In this document: one piece after another, positions 9,032 through 18,103 of the stretch | How positions within the stretch are numbered: position 1 is the stretch's first letter | How the letters are laid out: every line of letters begins with the position of its first letter | DNA from: Pyrobaculum sp. 3827-6 | Lineage (GTDB): Archaea; Thermoproteota; Thermoprotei; Thermoproteales; Thermoproteaceae | DNA length: 64,000 bases | Reading direction: 5' to 3' | NCBI RefSeq assembly: GCF_025641885.1 | Contig: NZ_JAOTQN010000004.1 | Span: forward strand, 62,001 to 126,000 | Notes under the pieces: generated by a model | Seen by the model: only the letters and a program-made list of their open reading frames with translations | Databases searched by the model: none | Told to the model about the DNA's origin: nothing | Position numbers and translations under genes: made by a program

Positions 9032-9280
9032 CTATACCAATTCTCTCAAAAGCTCAATAGCTCTGTCCACCAGCTGCTTCTTAACAAGGTAGACGCCCTG
9101 TCTGTGGCGCACGGCCACCCCCCTCTCCACGAGGTAGAGCATTAACTTTCTAACCTCTGCGCCGCACTGCCTATCCACGCCGCATAGGTGGCTGGTCCTC
9201 ACCACCACCACGCCGCCCCTCTCCCTATGCTTGGCCTTGTGTAGGTAGTAGAGCAGAGCTGATATCTGCTTCGCCCTCAC
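9032..9280 (-). CDS. Small protein, possible winged-helix DNA-binding
   Basis: 82 residues of unknown function. The pattern is helix (residues 4-18), strand GGVVVVRTSHLC, helix EVRKLMLYLVERGV, basic wing RHRQGVYLVKK, then a helix, which fits a small winged-helix fold. Two cysteines (CGVDRQC) are close together and could bind metal. It lies just upstream of the M50 gene on the same strand and could be the first gene of that operon. No family is recognised with confidence. Confidence 0.65.
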   Translation of the reverse strand: MRAKQISALLYYLHKAKHRERGGVVVVRTSHLCGVDRQCGAEVRKLMLYLVERGVAVRHRQGVYLVKKQLVDRAIELLRELV

Positions 9281-9355
9281 GATATTTCTATAGAGTTAAA
9301 AGCACCTGTGGGCCACGTCTCCATAGTGTTATATACCCATGTTTCTCTGCCCCAC

Positions 9356-11065
9356 ATGGAGCTTCTCATAAAGAGGGCGTTGTCTGTGCGGTCGGCCACC
9401 ACGCCGAGGTGGGGCCCCGGCGGCGTGCTCTACTACCTAAGCGACTCCACCGGCGTGATGCAACTATGGCGATTCGACGGCAGTCAACACGACGTAGTAG
9501 TCCCGTGGGATGAGAGGGTAGGCGACTTCCGCGTGGCCAGCGACGGCGCCGTGGCGCTGGCCTCTGACAGAGACGGCGACGAGAAGTGGCGTATCTACCT
9601 CATAGACGGCGGAGTTTACGAAGTATCTACCGAAGGCGTTAACAACCTGGGGGCGTGGTCGCCGGATGGTAAAAAGCTCGCCTTCACATCTACCAGAGAC
9701 AGCCCCGCCGACTTCAACCTATATATCTACGACCGCGCCGCTGGGGAGGTCAAGAAAGCCGCGGAGATGCCCGGTATAAACATCGTAGAGGAGTGGTCAG
9801 AAGCCGGCATTTTTATTACGCACTACGAAACTAACCTCGACAGCTCTATATACTTATATAGAGATGGAGAGCTCAGAGAGCTGACGCGGCACGGAGGAGA
9901 GGCCTTGAACCACTCCCCGAGATACATTGGCAACGGCAAGATTCTATTCCTCACCAACGCCGACTGGGAATACGTCGGCGTCGCGCAGATGGACTTGACA
10001 ACAGGAAGCTGGAAGTACCTAGTTCAGTTAGACCGCGACGTGGAGCACTTCGACACATGGGGGGCCTACATGCTCTTCGCGGTAAACGAAGAGGGGAGAT
10101 CCGGGCTTTACCAAATGCACATGCACTCAGGCCTCACCTACAAGTTGCCGACGCCGCCTGGCGTAGTTACGCATTTGGAATACGGTAGGGGGGTTGCCGC
10201 CTTTTCGCTGTCGAGCATAAACCGGGGCCACGAGGTGTACATATTCCAGGGCTCGGTTAGGCAGGTTACAAATTCTCCAAAATTCGGCACGCCGCTGGAT
10301 AAGCTCCCAGAGCCCAGATCTGTGTGGTACCCCAGCTTCGACGGTAGGAAGATACACGCAAATATATACCTACCGCCGGGTGAGCCCCGCGGCACCGTTG
10401 TCTACCTACACGGCGGCCCAGAAAGTCAAGATCGCCCCGAGTTTAAGCCGCTCGTCGCCGCCCTGCTCTCCGCGGGCTTCACAGTCGCCGCGCCGAACTA
10501 CCGAGGAAGCACCGGCTTCGGGAAGACCTTCGTCCACCTAGACGATTTAGAAAAGCGGTGGGACGCCATAAGAGACGTAGAGGCCTTCGCCAAGTGGCTA
10601 AGGGAAGAGGGCCGCCTCCAGAAGAAGCCCTGCGTGCTGGGAGGCTCATACGGCGGCTACTTGACCCTAATGGCCCTGGCAACCGCCCCCGACGCGTGGG
10701 CATGCGGCGTGGAGATGGTCGGCATATTCAACCTAGTCACATTTTTAGAAAGGACAGCGCCGTGGAGGCGGAGGTACAGAGAGGCTGAGTACGGCTCGTT
10801 GGAGAAACATAGAGACCTTCTCCTACAGCTATCCCCCGCAACACACGTGGAGAAGATCCAGGCGCCGCTAATAATAATACACGGGGCAAACGACATACGC
10901 GTCCCGGTGCACGAGGCGGAGCAACTCGCCCAGAGACTGAGAGAGCTCGGCAGAGAGGTAGAGTTGCTGGTGTTGCCAGACGAGGGCCACGTAATTACAA
11001 AAGTGTCAAACCGGGTGAAGGCCTACAGCAGAGTCGTGGAGTTCATCGCAAAACACGCTGGGTAG
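9356..11065 (+). CDS. Prolyl oligopeptidase-family (S9) serine peptidase
   Basis: A 569-residue two-domain peptidase resembling acylaminoacyl-peptidases. The N-terminal half has beta-propeller repeats such as WSPDGKKLAFTSTRD. The C-terminal alpha/beta hydrolase holds the nucleophile Ser431 in GGSYGGY, an aspartate near 514 in NDIRVPVHE and a histidine near 544 in DEGHV. It should degrade peptides in the cytoplasm. The frame opens 48 bases earlier, but ATG 9356 lies about 23 bases after the TATA box GTTATATACC, indicating a leaderless start there. Confidence 0.9.
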   Translation: MELLIKRALSVRSATTPRWGPGGVLYYLSDSTGVMQLWRFDGSQHDVVVPWDERVGDFRVASDGAVALASDRDGDEKWRIYLIDGGVYEVSTEGVNNLGAWSPDGKKLAFTSTRDSPADFNLYIYDRAAGEVKKAAEMPGINIVEEWSEAGIFITHYETNLDSSIYLYRDGELRELTRHGGEALNHSPRYIGNGKILFLTNADWEYVGVAQMDLTTGSWKYLVQLDRDVEHFDTWGAYMLFAVNEEGRSGLYQMHMHSGLTYKLPTPPGVVTHLEYGRGVAAFSLSSINRGHEVYIFQGSVRQVTNSPKFGTPLDKLPEPRSVWYPSFDGRKIHANIYLPPGEPRGTVVYLHGGPESQDRPEFKPLVAALLSAGFTVAAPNYRGSTGFGKTFVHLDDLEKRWDAIRDVEAFAKWLREEGRLQKKPCVLGGSYGGYLTLMALATAPDAWACGVEMVGIFNLVTFLERTAPWRRRYREAEYGSLEKHRDLLLQLSPATHVEKIQAPLIIIHGANDIRVPVHEAEQLAQRLRELGREVELLVLPDEGHVITKVSNRVKAYSRVVEFIAKHAG

Positions 11066-11099
11066 CTCAAAGTTTAAAAAACGGAGGGGTGTCTGAGGC

Positions 11100-11975
11100 A
11101 TGTTTACAGTAGCCGGGCCCGTCACTCTGTTAGAGCCCCTCAGCGGTAACACCTCACTCCTAATTAAGATAAACGCGATATACGCCTCCAAGAAGTCTAA
11201 ATACCAGGAAATCCTCATAGTGGAGACCGAGGACTACGGACCTGCGCTGGTGCTCGACGGCTACATCCAGTCTACATACAAAGACGAGGCGTACTACCAC
11301 GAGGCGCTGGTACAGCCAGCCATGGCCACCCACCCGTCTCCACAAGACGTCTTGATACTAGGCGGGGGGGAGGGGGCGACGCTCCGCGAGGTGCTTAAAC
11401 ACGGCACAGTCAAGAGGGCAGTTATGGTAGACATCGACGGCGACGTGGTGGAGCTATCCAAGAAATACCTACCATTAATGCACCAAGGAGCTTTCGACGA
11501 CCCCCGGGCAGAGGTGAGGATTGAAGACGGTTTTGTATATGTAGAAAACGCCCTGCGCCGGGGCGAGAAATTCGACGTAGTGATCATGGACCTCACCGAC
11601 CCCTACAGCTCAGACATAGCAAAACAACTGTACACCCCCGACTTCTTCAACAAGATAAAGAGAATATTGAGAGAGGAGGGCGTCGTCGTCACCCAGGCAG
11701 GGAACAGCTTCTTCTTCCCAGAGGCATACGACACGGTTCTAAAGGCGGTTAGACAGAACTTCCCCATCGTGGCTGAGTACAACGTGTGGATACCGGCCTT
11801 CGGCTACGCCGTGAATTATATAATAGGCTCCCTAGTGCACGACCCCAAGTCCCTCACAGCGGACGAGGTGGACAGAAGGCTCTCCCAGAGGGGGGTCAAA
11901 ACTCTGTTCTACAACGGGAGGACTCACATCGGGCTTATGAACATGCCCGTATTTAGAAAAATAAGCCGTGTCTGA
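11100..11975 (+). CDS. speE: Polyamine aminopropyltransferase (spermidine synthase family)
   Basis: A 291-residue enzyme that transfers aminopropyl groups from decarboxylated S-adenosylmethionine to a diamine or polyamine. The nucleotide motif LILGGGEGATLREVL and the substrate motif DLTDPYSSDIAKQLY are diagnostic. The N-terminal beta domain (residues 1-65) is present. Hyperthermophile members often accept several amines, so the exact product is open. Its last eight bases overlap coaBC. Confidence 0.9.
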   Translation: MFTVAGPVTLLEPLSGNTSLLIKINAIYASKKSKYQEILIVETEDYGPALVLDGYIQSTYKDEAYYHEALVQPAMATHPSPQDVLILGGGEGATLREVLKHGTVKRAVMVDIDGDVVELSKKYLPLMHQGAFDDPRAEVRIEDGFVYVENALRRGEKFDVVIMDLTDPYSSDIAKQLYTPDFFNKIKRILREEGVVVTQAGNSFFFPEAYDTVLKAVRQNFPIVAEYNVWIPAFGYAVNYIIGSLVHDPKSLTADEVDRRLSQRGVKTLFYNGRTHIGLMNMPVFRKISRV

Positions 11976-13167
11976 GGTAGAGGCGATAAGAGGAACATAC
12001 AGCCAGCTACTGAAGGCGAAGAGGGTCGTACTCCTAGTCTCCTCCGGCGTCTCCCTCTACAAATCCATCGACGTCGCGCGGTTGCTGATCCGCCACGGAG
12101 CCGACGTCTACACCTTCATGACTCCAAAAGCCGCGCGGCTAGTCTCACCCAACCTGTTTTGGTGGGCCACGGGGAGGAGGCCTGTGGTTAGGCTCACGGG
12201 CGCCGCGGAGCACGTCGAGATCTGCGCCAAAGCCGACGTCGTCCTCGCCGCCCCGGCCACCGCCAACACCCTAGCCAAGCTGTCCCTCGGCATCGCGGAC
12301 AACGCCGCGCTGACATGCGCCCTAGCCGCGGCAGAGGCGAAGACTGTGGTGGTGCCCGCCATGAATCTGGCTATGTGGAACTCCACGCCGGTGAGAGAGG
12401 CGTTGGAGAGGCTTGGAAAGAGGGCAGTGGTTGTCCCTCCGCTCGTGGAGGAGGGCAAGGCGAAGTACCCCCCGCCGGAGGAGGTGGTTGAATACGTCAT
12501 TGACGCGACGGCACCCGGCGACTACACCGGCGTTAGGGTGCTTGTAACCGCCGGCCCCACCCACGAACATATAGACGACGTTAAGTACATAACAACGCCG
12601 AGCAGCGGCTTGACGGGGTACTACTTCGCCAGAGAGGCGGCGGCCCGCGGGGCAAAAGTCACACTGGTCCTCGGGCCCTCCCCCATCAAGCCGCCCCCCG
12701 GAGTAGACGTGGTGAGAGTCACATCGGTCCTCGAGATGTACCAAGCAGTTGTGGACCGGGCCCGGCAACACGACCTATTCATCTTCTCCGCCGCCCCCCT
12801 AGACTTCTACGTAGAGGAGAAAGCCAGGGGGAAAATCGACAGCTCCCTAGCCCACTACCACATCACCCTGAGGCAGGCCCCCAAGGCGGCCCAAGAGGTC
12901 AAGAGGCTAAACCCCAACGCGGTAGTCATAGGCTTCAAAGCTGAGCACAACGTCAGCCGGGAGGAGCTTGTGGAGAGAGCCAGGTCTAGGATGGAAAGCG
13001 GCGGCTGGGACTTCGCCCTGGCACACGACGTCTCCAAGATGGGCTTCGGCACCTTGAAAGACCACTACATACTCATCGACCGTAGGGGCGACGTGAGGGA
13101 GATAGGCCCCGGACACAAGCGGGAGCTGGCGCGGCTAGTGCTTACCCTGGCCCGCGGCGAGCTGTAG
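11968..13167 (+). CDS. coaBC: CoaBC: phosphopantothenoylcysteine decarboxylase / phosphopantothenate-cysteine ligase
   Basis: A 399-residue bifunctional coenzyme A biosynthesis protein. The N-terminal flavoprotein half (residues about 20-180) starts with VVLLVSSGVSLYKSIDVARL and contains the NTLAKLSLGIADN region. The ligase half starts near 190 with VLVTAGPTHEHIDDV and includes FSAAPLDFYV and AVVIGFKAE. It starts with GTG within the end of the aminopropyltransferase gene. Its 3' end overlaps the convergent HTH/ferritin-like gene by 33 bases. Confidence 0.93.
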   Translation: MSEVEAIRGTYSQLLKAKRVVLLVSSGVSLYKSIDVARLLIRHGADVYTFMTPKAARLVSPNLFWWATGRRPVVRLTGAAEHVEICAKADVVLAAPATANTLAKLSLGIADNAALTCALAAAEAKTVVVPAMNLAMWNSTPVREALERLGKRAVVVPPLVEEGKAKYPPPEEVVEYVIDATAPGDYTGVRVLVTAGPTHEHIDDVKYITTPSSGLTGYYFAREAAARGAKVTLVLGPSPIKPPPGVDVVRVTSVLEMYQAVVDRARQHDLFIFSAAPLDFYVEEKARGKIDSSLAHYHITLRQAPKAAQEVKRLNPNAVVIGFKAEHNVSREELVERARSRMESGGWDFALAHDVSKMGFGTLKDHYILIDRRGDVREIGPGHKRELARLVLTLARGEL

Positions 13168-13833
13168 CGACTTCACCAGCTGAAAATGCTTGTTCTCATC
13201 CAGCTCGATAGAGAGTATCAACGCCCGCAGAACCGGGTCGCCGACTCTGTAGAGCTCGGCTATGCTCTCCCTCATCGCCCCCTCCTCCGCGGCCAGTGCC
13301 TCCAGCTCCTCTTCCCCCAAATCGACCTCCTCAGCCTTAAGCCTCCCCGCCAGGTAGTCTAGAATCATAGTCAAAATCTCGGCATGTCTAAGGCTGTCCG
13401 AGGCGATCTGCATAAACAACGCCCTTATGAGGGGGTTGCGCACCTTGTATGAATAAGCCATCGCCCTGGTGGCAGTTTCCTGCTCAAGGCGGATCCTAGC
13501 CCTAATCAACTCCTCCAGCTGCTCCCTCGGGGACTTCTGCGCCATTATGTTCAACACCACCTTCGCAAGCTCCGTCAGATCCACAGGCCCCCTAATCCCC
13601 CTCCTCGCCGCGTCGAGGAAAGCGGCGGCGTGGCTCTTAACAAGCGCCATGATCCTCTCGTCCCTCGCCAACTCCTCCACAAGCTCGCCCCCCCGCTTAC
13701 CCGACAAATACATAGAAACCGCAGCAGGAGTCAAGCCCAGGAGCTTAGCCGTCTCGTTGACGCTCAGCCCCCCGCCCACCAGCTCCCTCGCGACCAAAGC
13801 CCTCACAGCCGACAAAACCCTCTCCAAAGACAC
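13135..13833 (-). CDS. HTH regulator fused to a ferritin-like four-helix domain
   Basis: A 232-residue two-part protein. Residues 14-46 form an XRE-like helix-turn-helix (LSVNETAKLLGLTPAAVSMY). Residues 105-225 hold two copies of a helix pair: RALFMQIASDSLRHAEIL (Asp146, His150) and RALILSIELDENKHFQLV (Asp212, Glu213, His216), preceded by helices with Glu117/Glu119 and Glu183/Glu184. This spacing resembles the di-iron ferritin-like fold, although Ser147 replaces the expected Glu of the first ExxH. A metal- or oxidant-sensing regulator is an inference. The frame opens at 13872, but the TATA-like TTTAAATA would then lie inside it, so I prefer GTG 13833. Confidence 0.75.
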   Translation of the reverse strand: MSLERVLSAVRALVARELVGGGLSVNETAKLLGLTPAAVSMYLSGKRGGELVEELARDERIMALVKSHAAAFLDAARRGIRGPVDLTELAKVVLNIMAQKSPREQLEELIRARIRLEQETATRAMAYSYKVRNPLIRALFMQIASDSLRHAEILTMILDYLAGRLKAEEVDLGEEELEALAAEEGAMRESIAELYRVGDPVLRALILSIELDENKHFQLVKSLQLAAGQGKH

Positions 13834-13933
13834 GTACAACTCACCACACCTATTTAAAAAACCTCCACACACTCCACATGTAGCCCCGGGGCCGCGGAGG
13901 CATCATTTATAAACCTAAGTGGGGTGACACCCT

Positions 13934-14365
13934 ATGTACAGGGTTTACGACAGGAAGATGGAGCTACCGATAAAGATCTCCAAGGGAGCCGACGAGCAGG
14001 CCAGGATAAGGAAGCTAGAGAGGTGGCCCCGGGAGGCGGGGATGACCGTGGTGCTGGACGACTCCGGGTCAAACTTCAGCAAGCTAGTCCAGATATACGC
14101 GGCGGACTACGGCCTCGAGGTAGGCGAGAAGAAGTGGGACGTCAAGACGGAGGGGGACTCCATCAGGGCGAGGCTGGAGATCCCCCTTCTCAAGGGAGGC
14201 GACACGAAGGGCCGCGCCGTCATGGAGGCGCAGATCCCCAAGACCCCCAGCGGCGAGGAGGGAAACAACGTGGTGTATACGGCGGAGGTTCAGTACTACA
14301 TTGAAATCGACGAGCAGGTACTGGCGGAGTCCACCACCAGCGGCGTCGTAGAGTTCACCCTGTAA
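13934..14365 (+). CDS. Conserved protein of unknown function, coupled to malQ
   Basis: 143 residues; charged, soluble, no signal peptide or membrane segment. The middle (residues 40-110) is rich in alternating strands and turns, suggesting a compact beta-rich fold. I do not recognise a family. A TATA box (TTTATAAAC) sits 24 bases upstream, and the stop codon shares one base with the malQ start (TAATG). Translation is therefore probably coupled to the glucanotransferase, hinting at a role near glycogen or maltodextrin metabolism, but nothing in the sequence proves it. Confidence 0.8.
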   Translation: MYRVYDRKMELPIKISKGADEQARIRKLERWPREAGMTVVLDDSGSNFSKLVQIYAADYGLEVGEKKWDVKTEGDSIRARLEIPLLKGGDTKGRAVMEAQIPKTPSGEEGNNVVYTAEVQYYIEIDEQVLAESTTSGVVEFTL

Positions 14366-15771
14366 TGCTAAGGGGGGCGGGGATCCTCCTCCACATAACC
14401 TCCCTACCCGGGGGGTGCTACGTGGGGGATCTGGGGCCCGAGGCGTATAAATTCGCCGAGGGCCTCGCCGACGCCGGGCAGACCTACTGGCAGACGCTCC
14501 CCATCAACCACACCCTCCCCGAGTACGAAAACTCTCCATACAACGCGGTGTCGAGCTTCGCCGGAGATCCCGTCCTCATAAGCCTAGACCTCATGAAGAG
14601 AGACGGCCTCGTCGACCAGGTGCCGCAGTGCCCGGCGACGGAGAAGGCGGACTACGTAAAGGCGTGGGAGGTCAAGAGGGCCGTCTTGGAGAAGGCGCTT
14701 AAAAAAGCGGGGGGCCTCGGCGACTACAGAGACTTCGTGGACAAGACCCCCTGGCTGGCGGACTACGCCTACTACATGGCGATGAGAGAGAGGCACGGCC
14801 CGTGGGGCCGCTGGCCGGGGGAGGAGCCGCCCCGCCGCCTCGTAGAGCTGTATAAATTCGCCCAGTTCGTCTTCTGGAGCCAGTGGGAGAGGCTTAAGCA
14901 GTATGTAAACGACCTGGGGATCTTCCTCATCGGCGACCTCCCCTTCTACCCCAGCGTAGACAGCGTAGACGTGTGGAGGCACAGACAGTACTTCAAGGTG
15001 GGGGAAGACGGCAGGCCTCTCTACGTTGCCGGCGTGCCGCCGGACTACTACTCAGCCACGGGGCAGTTGTGGGGCAACCCCGTCTACAACTGGGATGCCC
15101 TCGAGCGGGACGGCTACAGGTGGTGGGTGGAGCGGCTGAGACACACGCTGGAGGTATTCGACTACGTGAGGCTTGACCACTTCAGGGGGTACCTGGCCTA
15201 CTGGGAGGTCCCCGGGGGAGAGGCGACAGCCGTGAGGGGGAGGTGGGCCCCGTCACCCGGGAGGAGGCTCTTCGATGCCGCCTCGGCGGCGGTGGAGCTG
15301 GGGAGGCTCATTGCGGAGGACCTCGGCTACATTACCCCCGACGTGGAGGCGCTGAGAGACGAGCTGGGCCTCCCCGGCATGAGGGTGCTTCAATTCGCCT
15401 GGGACGGCAACCCAGCCAACCTCCACAAGCCCCACAACCATGTGAAGAACTCCGTGGTGTACACTGGGACCCACGACAACAACACCGCCGTGGGGTGGTA
15501 TCTCGAAGAGGCGGGCCCCCGGGCCCGGCGGGAGTTCCGGCAGTACAGCAACTGCAGAGAGGCGGTCAACTGGTGCTTCATAAAGCTGGCCTACATGTCC
15601 GTCGCAGACGTGGCCGTGGTGCCTATGCAAGACGTCCTGGGGCTGGGCCCCGAGGCGAGGATGAACCGCCCCGGCACAGTCGGAGGCAACTGGCGCTGGA
15701 GGATGGCCAGGCGGCCGGATCCAAGCCTGTGGAGGAGGCTGAGGAGGCTGGCCCGGCTCTACGGACGTTGA
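14365..15771 (+). CDS. malQ: 4-alpha-glucanotransferase, GH77
   Basis: A 468-residue amylomaltase that rearranges alpha-1,4-glucans. The catalytic trio is visible: nucleophile Asp271 in RLDHFRG, acid/base Glu318 in AEDLG, and Asp371 in THDNNT. The start GILLHITSLPGGCYVGDLG and the substrate loop SPYNAVSSFAGDP are family hallmarks. It starts on the stop of the upstream unknown gene. Confidence 0.95.
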   Translation: MLRGAGILLHITSLPGGCYVGDLGPEAYKFAEGLADAGQTYWQTLPINHTLPEYENSPYNAVSSFAGDPVLISLDLMKRDGLVDQVPQCPATEKADYVKAWEVKRAVLEKALKKAGGLGDYRDFVDKTPWLADYAYYMAMRERHGPWGRWPGEEPPRRLVELYKFAQFVFWSQWERLKQYVNDLGIFLIGDLPFYPSVDSVDVWRHRQYFKVGEDGRPLYVAGVPPDYYSATGQLWGNPVYNWDALERDGYRWWVERLRHTLEVFDYVRLDHFRGYLAYWEVPGGEATAVRGRWAPSPGRRLFDAASAAVELGRLIAEDLGYITPDVEALRDELGLPGMRVLQFAWDGNPANLHKPHNHVKNSVVYTGTHDNNTAVGWYLEEAGPRARREFRQYSNCREAVNWCFIKLAYMSVADVAVVPMQDVLGLGPEARMNRPGTVGGNWRWRMARRPDPSLWRRLRRLARLYGR

Positions 15772-15825
15772 GTATTTAAAGCAAAACCCCGGAAATGTGT
15801 GTGTGGAAGTGCTAAAAAAAGGGGA

Positions 15826-17088
15826 TCACATTAGCCTTGAGAGAATTCTTTGTGCATTTGGCGAATTCCTTCCCTTGAGAAACTCAATAATCGCCTCGCG
15901 CTTACCTAACGCAATCAATGTACGCAACGGCACATTAACCACATAATGTATCCTCCCACCTATACGGTGGCGATACACCGTTGCACCCGGAATCGTAGCG
16001 GCTATCCGCATCGCCTCACCCAGGTCCTTGAAGTGTTTAGTAGCATATACAGTCCTCTTATCCAACTGCAACACCATCTCTACGCCATTCACATCAACAT
16101 AAACAGGACTGATGATCCTCCTAGCTCCCGCTTTACGATCTTCCGACAGCTTCACAAGATAATGCCACTTATGCGAAAACTCAGCAAACACCAACGGCCT
16201 ACCAGCCACAAGCAACCTTTTTGCCAACTCCCTACCACGTGACACTATTATCCTATTCCGGCCAAATTTTACCCGCCCACCCAACGCTTTTGCAATCTCC
16301 GCAACAATCCCCCTGAACTTAACAATCCCAATTGCAAATTGCACAACACGCATATTCCAATCAACAATCCCATCGCCAAGCCACCACGTGAACAACGGCC
16401 TCAAATCACCCGCCATATACGCACGCAGAACCTCCAACAACGCCTCCTCCTTTGTCCACTGCTCTCTCCAGCTTGATTTAACATAAACATTCAACGACAA
16501 TCCATGAGAAGTAATATTAACTCTACGTATATAGACAGTAGCCTCGCCTGGTCTTGTGTATAGCCATGAAAAGACCTGCCACGCCTGGCTAGTCCCAATA
16601 GCGGCCTTCTTACCGAGAGTAGTCTCGTCAGAAGCACGCCATCCAATCTGATACATCTCTAGATCTTCACGCGGTAGCTTACTCGGAAAGTATATACTAG
16701 TACTTAAATCGGAAAGCTTTACATAAAATATGGGATGTACACCATCGGGCTTATGAGCCTCAATACAAAACTCTTTATGACAAATTTTAAAATTCTTACC
16801 TCTTACAATTTTAAATCTTTCAAAAACATCCCCATTACACATATCTACTAAATTATTAATAACCTCTCTAGTCCTCCCTAGCAATTCTACAAAACCGTGA
16901 ACATCAACCCCATGAACATGCGCCACGTACTGCACAAAGAGCCGCCACTTCTCAATCAAACTAAGCGGCGAGCCGTAAAAAACACCACGTCTGCGACTCT
17001 CCTCCAGCACAGCCTCTAGACTCGGCACCTGCTCATCTCGGAAAGCAATCTTACATTTCTCTCTCAGCTTCTCTAACAGATAGTCCAT
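15826..17088 (-). CDS. LAGLIDADG-like / PaREP2-like protein
   Basis: 420 residues. Near residues 233-242 the segment TWWLGDGIVD resembles a LAGLIDADG helix ending at Asp239, followed by the family-like stretch IAKALGGRVKFGRNRIIV. The PaREP2b protein at 52.4-54.2 kb has a comparable LGDG segment. The N-terminal 200 residues are unassigned. DNA here is clearly richer in A and T than the neighbours, suggesting acquisition. A TATA-like ATATATTTTAG lies about 24 bases before the ATG. It might be a standalone homing endonuclease or an inactive relative; only one clear LAGLIDADG-type helix is seen. Confidence 0.7.
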   Translation of the reverse strand: MDYLLEKLREKCKIAFRDEQVPSLEAVLEESRRRGVFYGSPLSLIEKWRLFVQYVAHVHGVDVHGFVELLGRTREVINNLVDMCNGDVFERFKIVRGKNFKICHKEFCIEAHKPDGVHPIFYVKLSDLSTSIYFPSKLPREDLEMYQIGWRASDETTLGKKAAIGTSQAWQVFSWLYTRPGEATVYIRRVNITSHGLSLNVYVKSSWREQWTKEEALLEVLRAYMAGDLRPLFTWWLGDGIVDWNMRVVQFAIGIVKFRGIVAEIAKALGGRVKFGRNRIIVSRGRELAKRLLVAGRPLVFAEFSHKWHYLVKLSEDRKAGARRIISPVYVDVNGVEMVLQLDKRTVYATKHFKDLGEAMRIAATIPGATVYRHRIGGRIHYVVNVPLRTLIALGKREAIIEFLKGRNSPNAQRILSRLM

Positions 17089-17308
17089 GCTCCACTCCCA
17101 GCTCCTCTAAAATATATAGAATTAGCAACGCTCTCCACTGTTGAGATTGTCCAGCATGAGGATGGCTTGTCCATATGCGCCACTAGAATCACGCCGTTGC
17201 GCTTTCCCATGTCCACATGCGCTACCCGTCGCGTGGCCATGGCGAGGTAGGGATGGTGGACTACAGCTACTCAAGGCTTAAGATCGGCTATAGCTTTAAT
17301 CTCTCTCT

Positions 17309-17389
17309 TCTACATTCCACCTGATCATCCGTCGAATAATTTTCCTGATTCAGGAAAAATGTCAGACGTTGAGTCAGGAAAAATGTAGA
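17309..17389. repeat. 81-bp imperfect palindrome, copy 1 of 3
   Basis: Two roughly 40-base arms face each other around CCTGATTCAGG. The right arm carries two TCAGGAAAAATGT boxes and the left arm two degenerate inverted ones. Equal-length copies lie at 19639 and 20044. The 480-base gap around it (17089-17572) otherwise holds the promoter of the leftward gene and a possible 55-residue leftward reading frame at about 17075-17242 that I cannot support. It lies 184 bases upstream of the YwgA-like gene. Confidence 0.85.
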
Positions 17390-17572
17390 TGGGGTGGCGG
17401 GTCCGCCATCTCTTTTTCTCTATACATGCAATCACTTGATACCGACGTGGCTGGGACGTATACGTTGTGCAACCTGGGTACTGGAGTGAAAAATGTACGG
17501 CGTGTACAAGGCGTGAGTTCAAAGTTTCATCTACCTGCCCAATATTTAAAACTGTTTTCGTTCTTTAGAAAT

Positions 17573-18103
17573 ATGGGCAGTGTTGAGGATTGGGTACTGC
17601 TTATTGTAAAGATGAGCGGCAGGACGTTAGTTACAAGGATACAGAAGATTATGTTTATTTTGTGGGAGGACTACCGGGTGGGCAGGCGCGAGCTTAAGTT
17701 CGAGCCGTATAGATACGGGCCGTGGAGCCGGGATCTGCAGAATATCTTAGACCGCCTCGTGTCCGAGGGGTATCTAAACGTAGAGGAGGTAGAGAGGGAG
17801 AGGGAGGACGCAAGACATACAGGCGTCATGCGGGTGTATACGCTTACAGAGAAGGGGCTGGAGAGGATAAAGAAGAGGGAGCCGCTTCTGGCCTTCATAA
17901 ACTTCGCCGCCTACATCACGGTGAGGCAGTGGGCGAAGGTGCCTCTACGCCACCTAATCAGCTATGTCTACACCATGTACCCTAAGTATACTGCGGGATC
18001 TCTAATTCTGAGCGAGGCTGTCAAAGAGCTTAACGACATTGATAAAGCGGGCGCTGACAAGAGTAAGAAAGAAAACGCAGTTTCTGCTCCAAGCGATCAA
18101 TAA
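17573..18103 (+). CDS. YwgA/Panacea-like protein, possible antitoxin or regulator
   Basis: 176 residues. Residues 20-60 show the pattern of YwgA and related Panacea (SocA/DUF4065) proteins: RIQKIMFILWEDYR, then KFEPYRYGPWSRDLQNILDRL. The middle has a winged-helix-like stretch (VMRVYTLTEKGLERIKKRE). Panacea domains often act as antitoxins next to varied toxins; the assignment is at pattern level only. ATG 17573 is 26 bases after the TATA box AATATTTAAAAC, so the longer frame from 17369 is not used. The last 74 bases overlap a convergent membrane-protein gene. Confidence 0.7.
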   Translation: MGSVEDWVLLIVKMSGRTLVTRIQKIMFILWEDYRVGRRELKFEPYRYGPWSRDLQNILDRLVSEGYLNVEEVEREREDARHTGVMRVYTLTEKGLERIKKREPLLAFINFAAYITVRQWAKVPLRHLISYVYTMYPKYTAGSLILSEAVKELNDIDKAGADKSKKENAVSAPSDQ

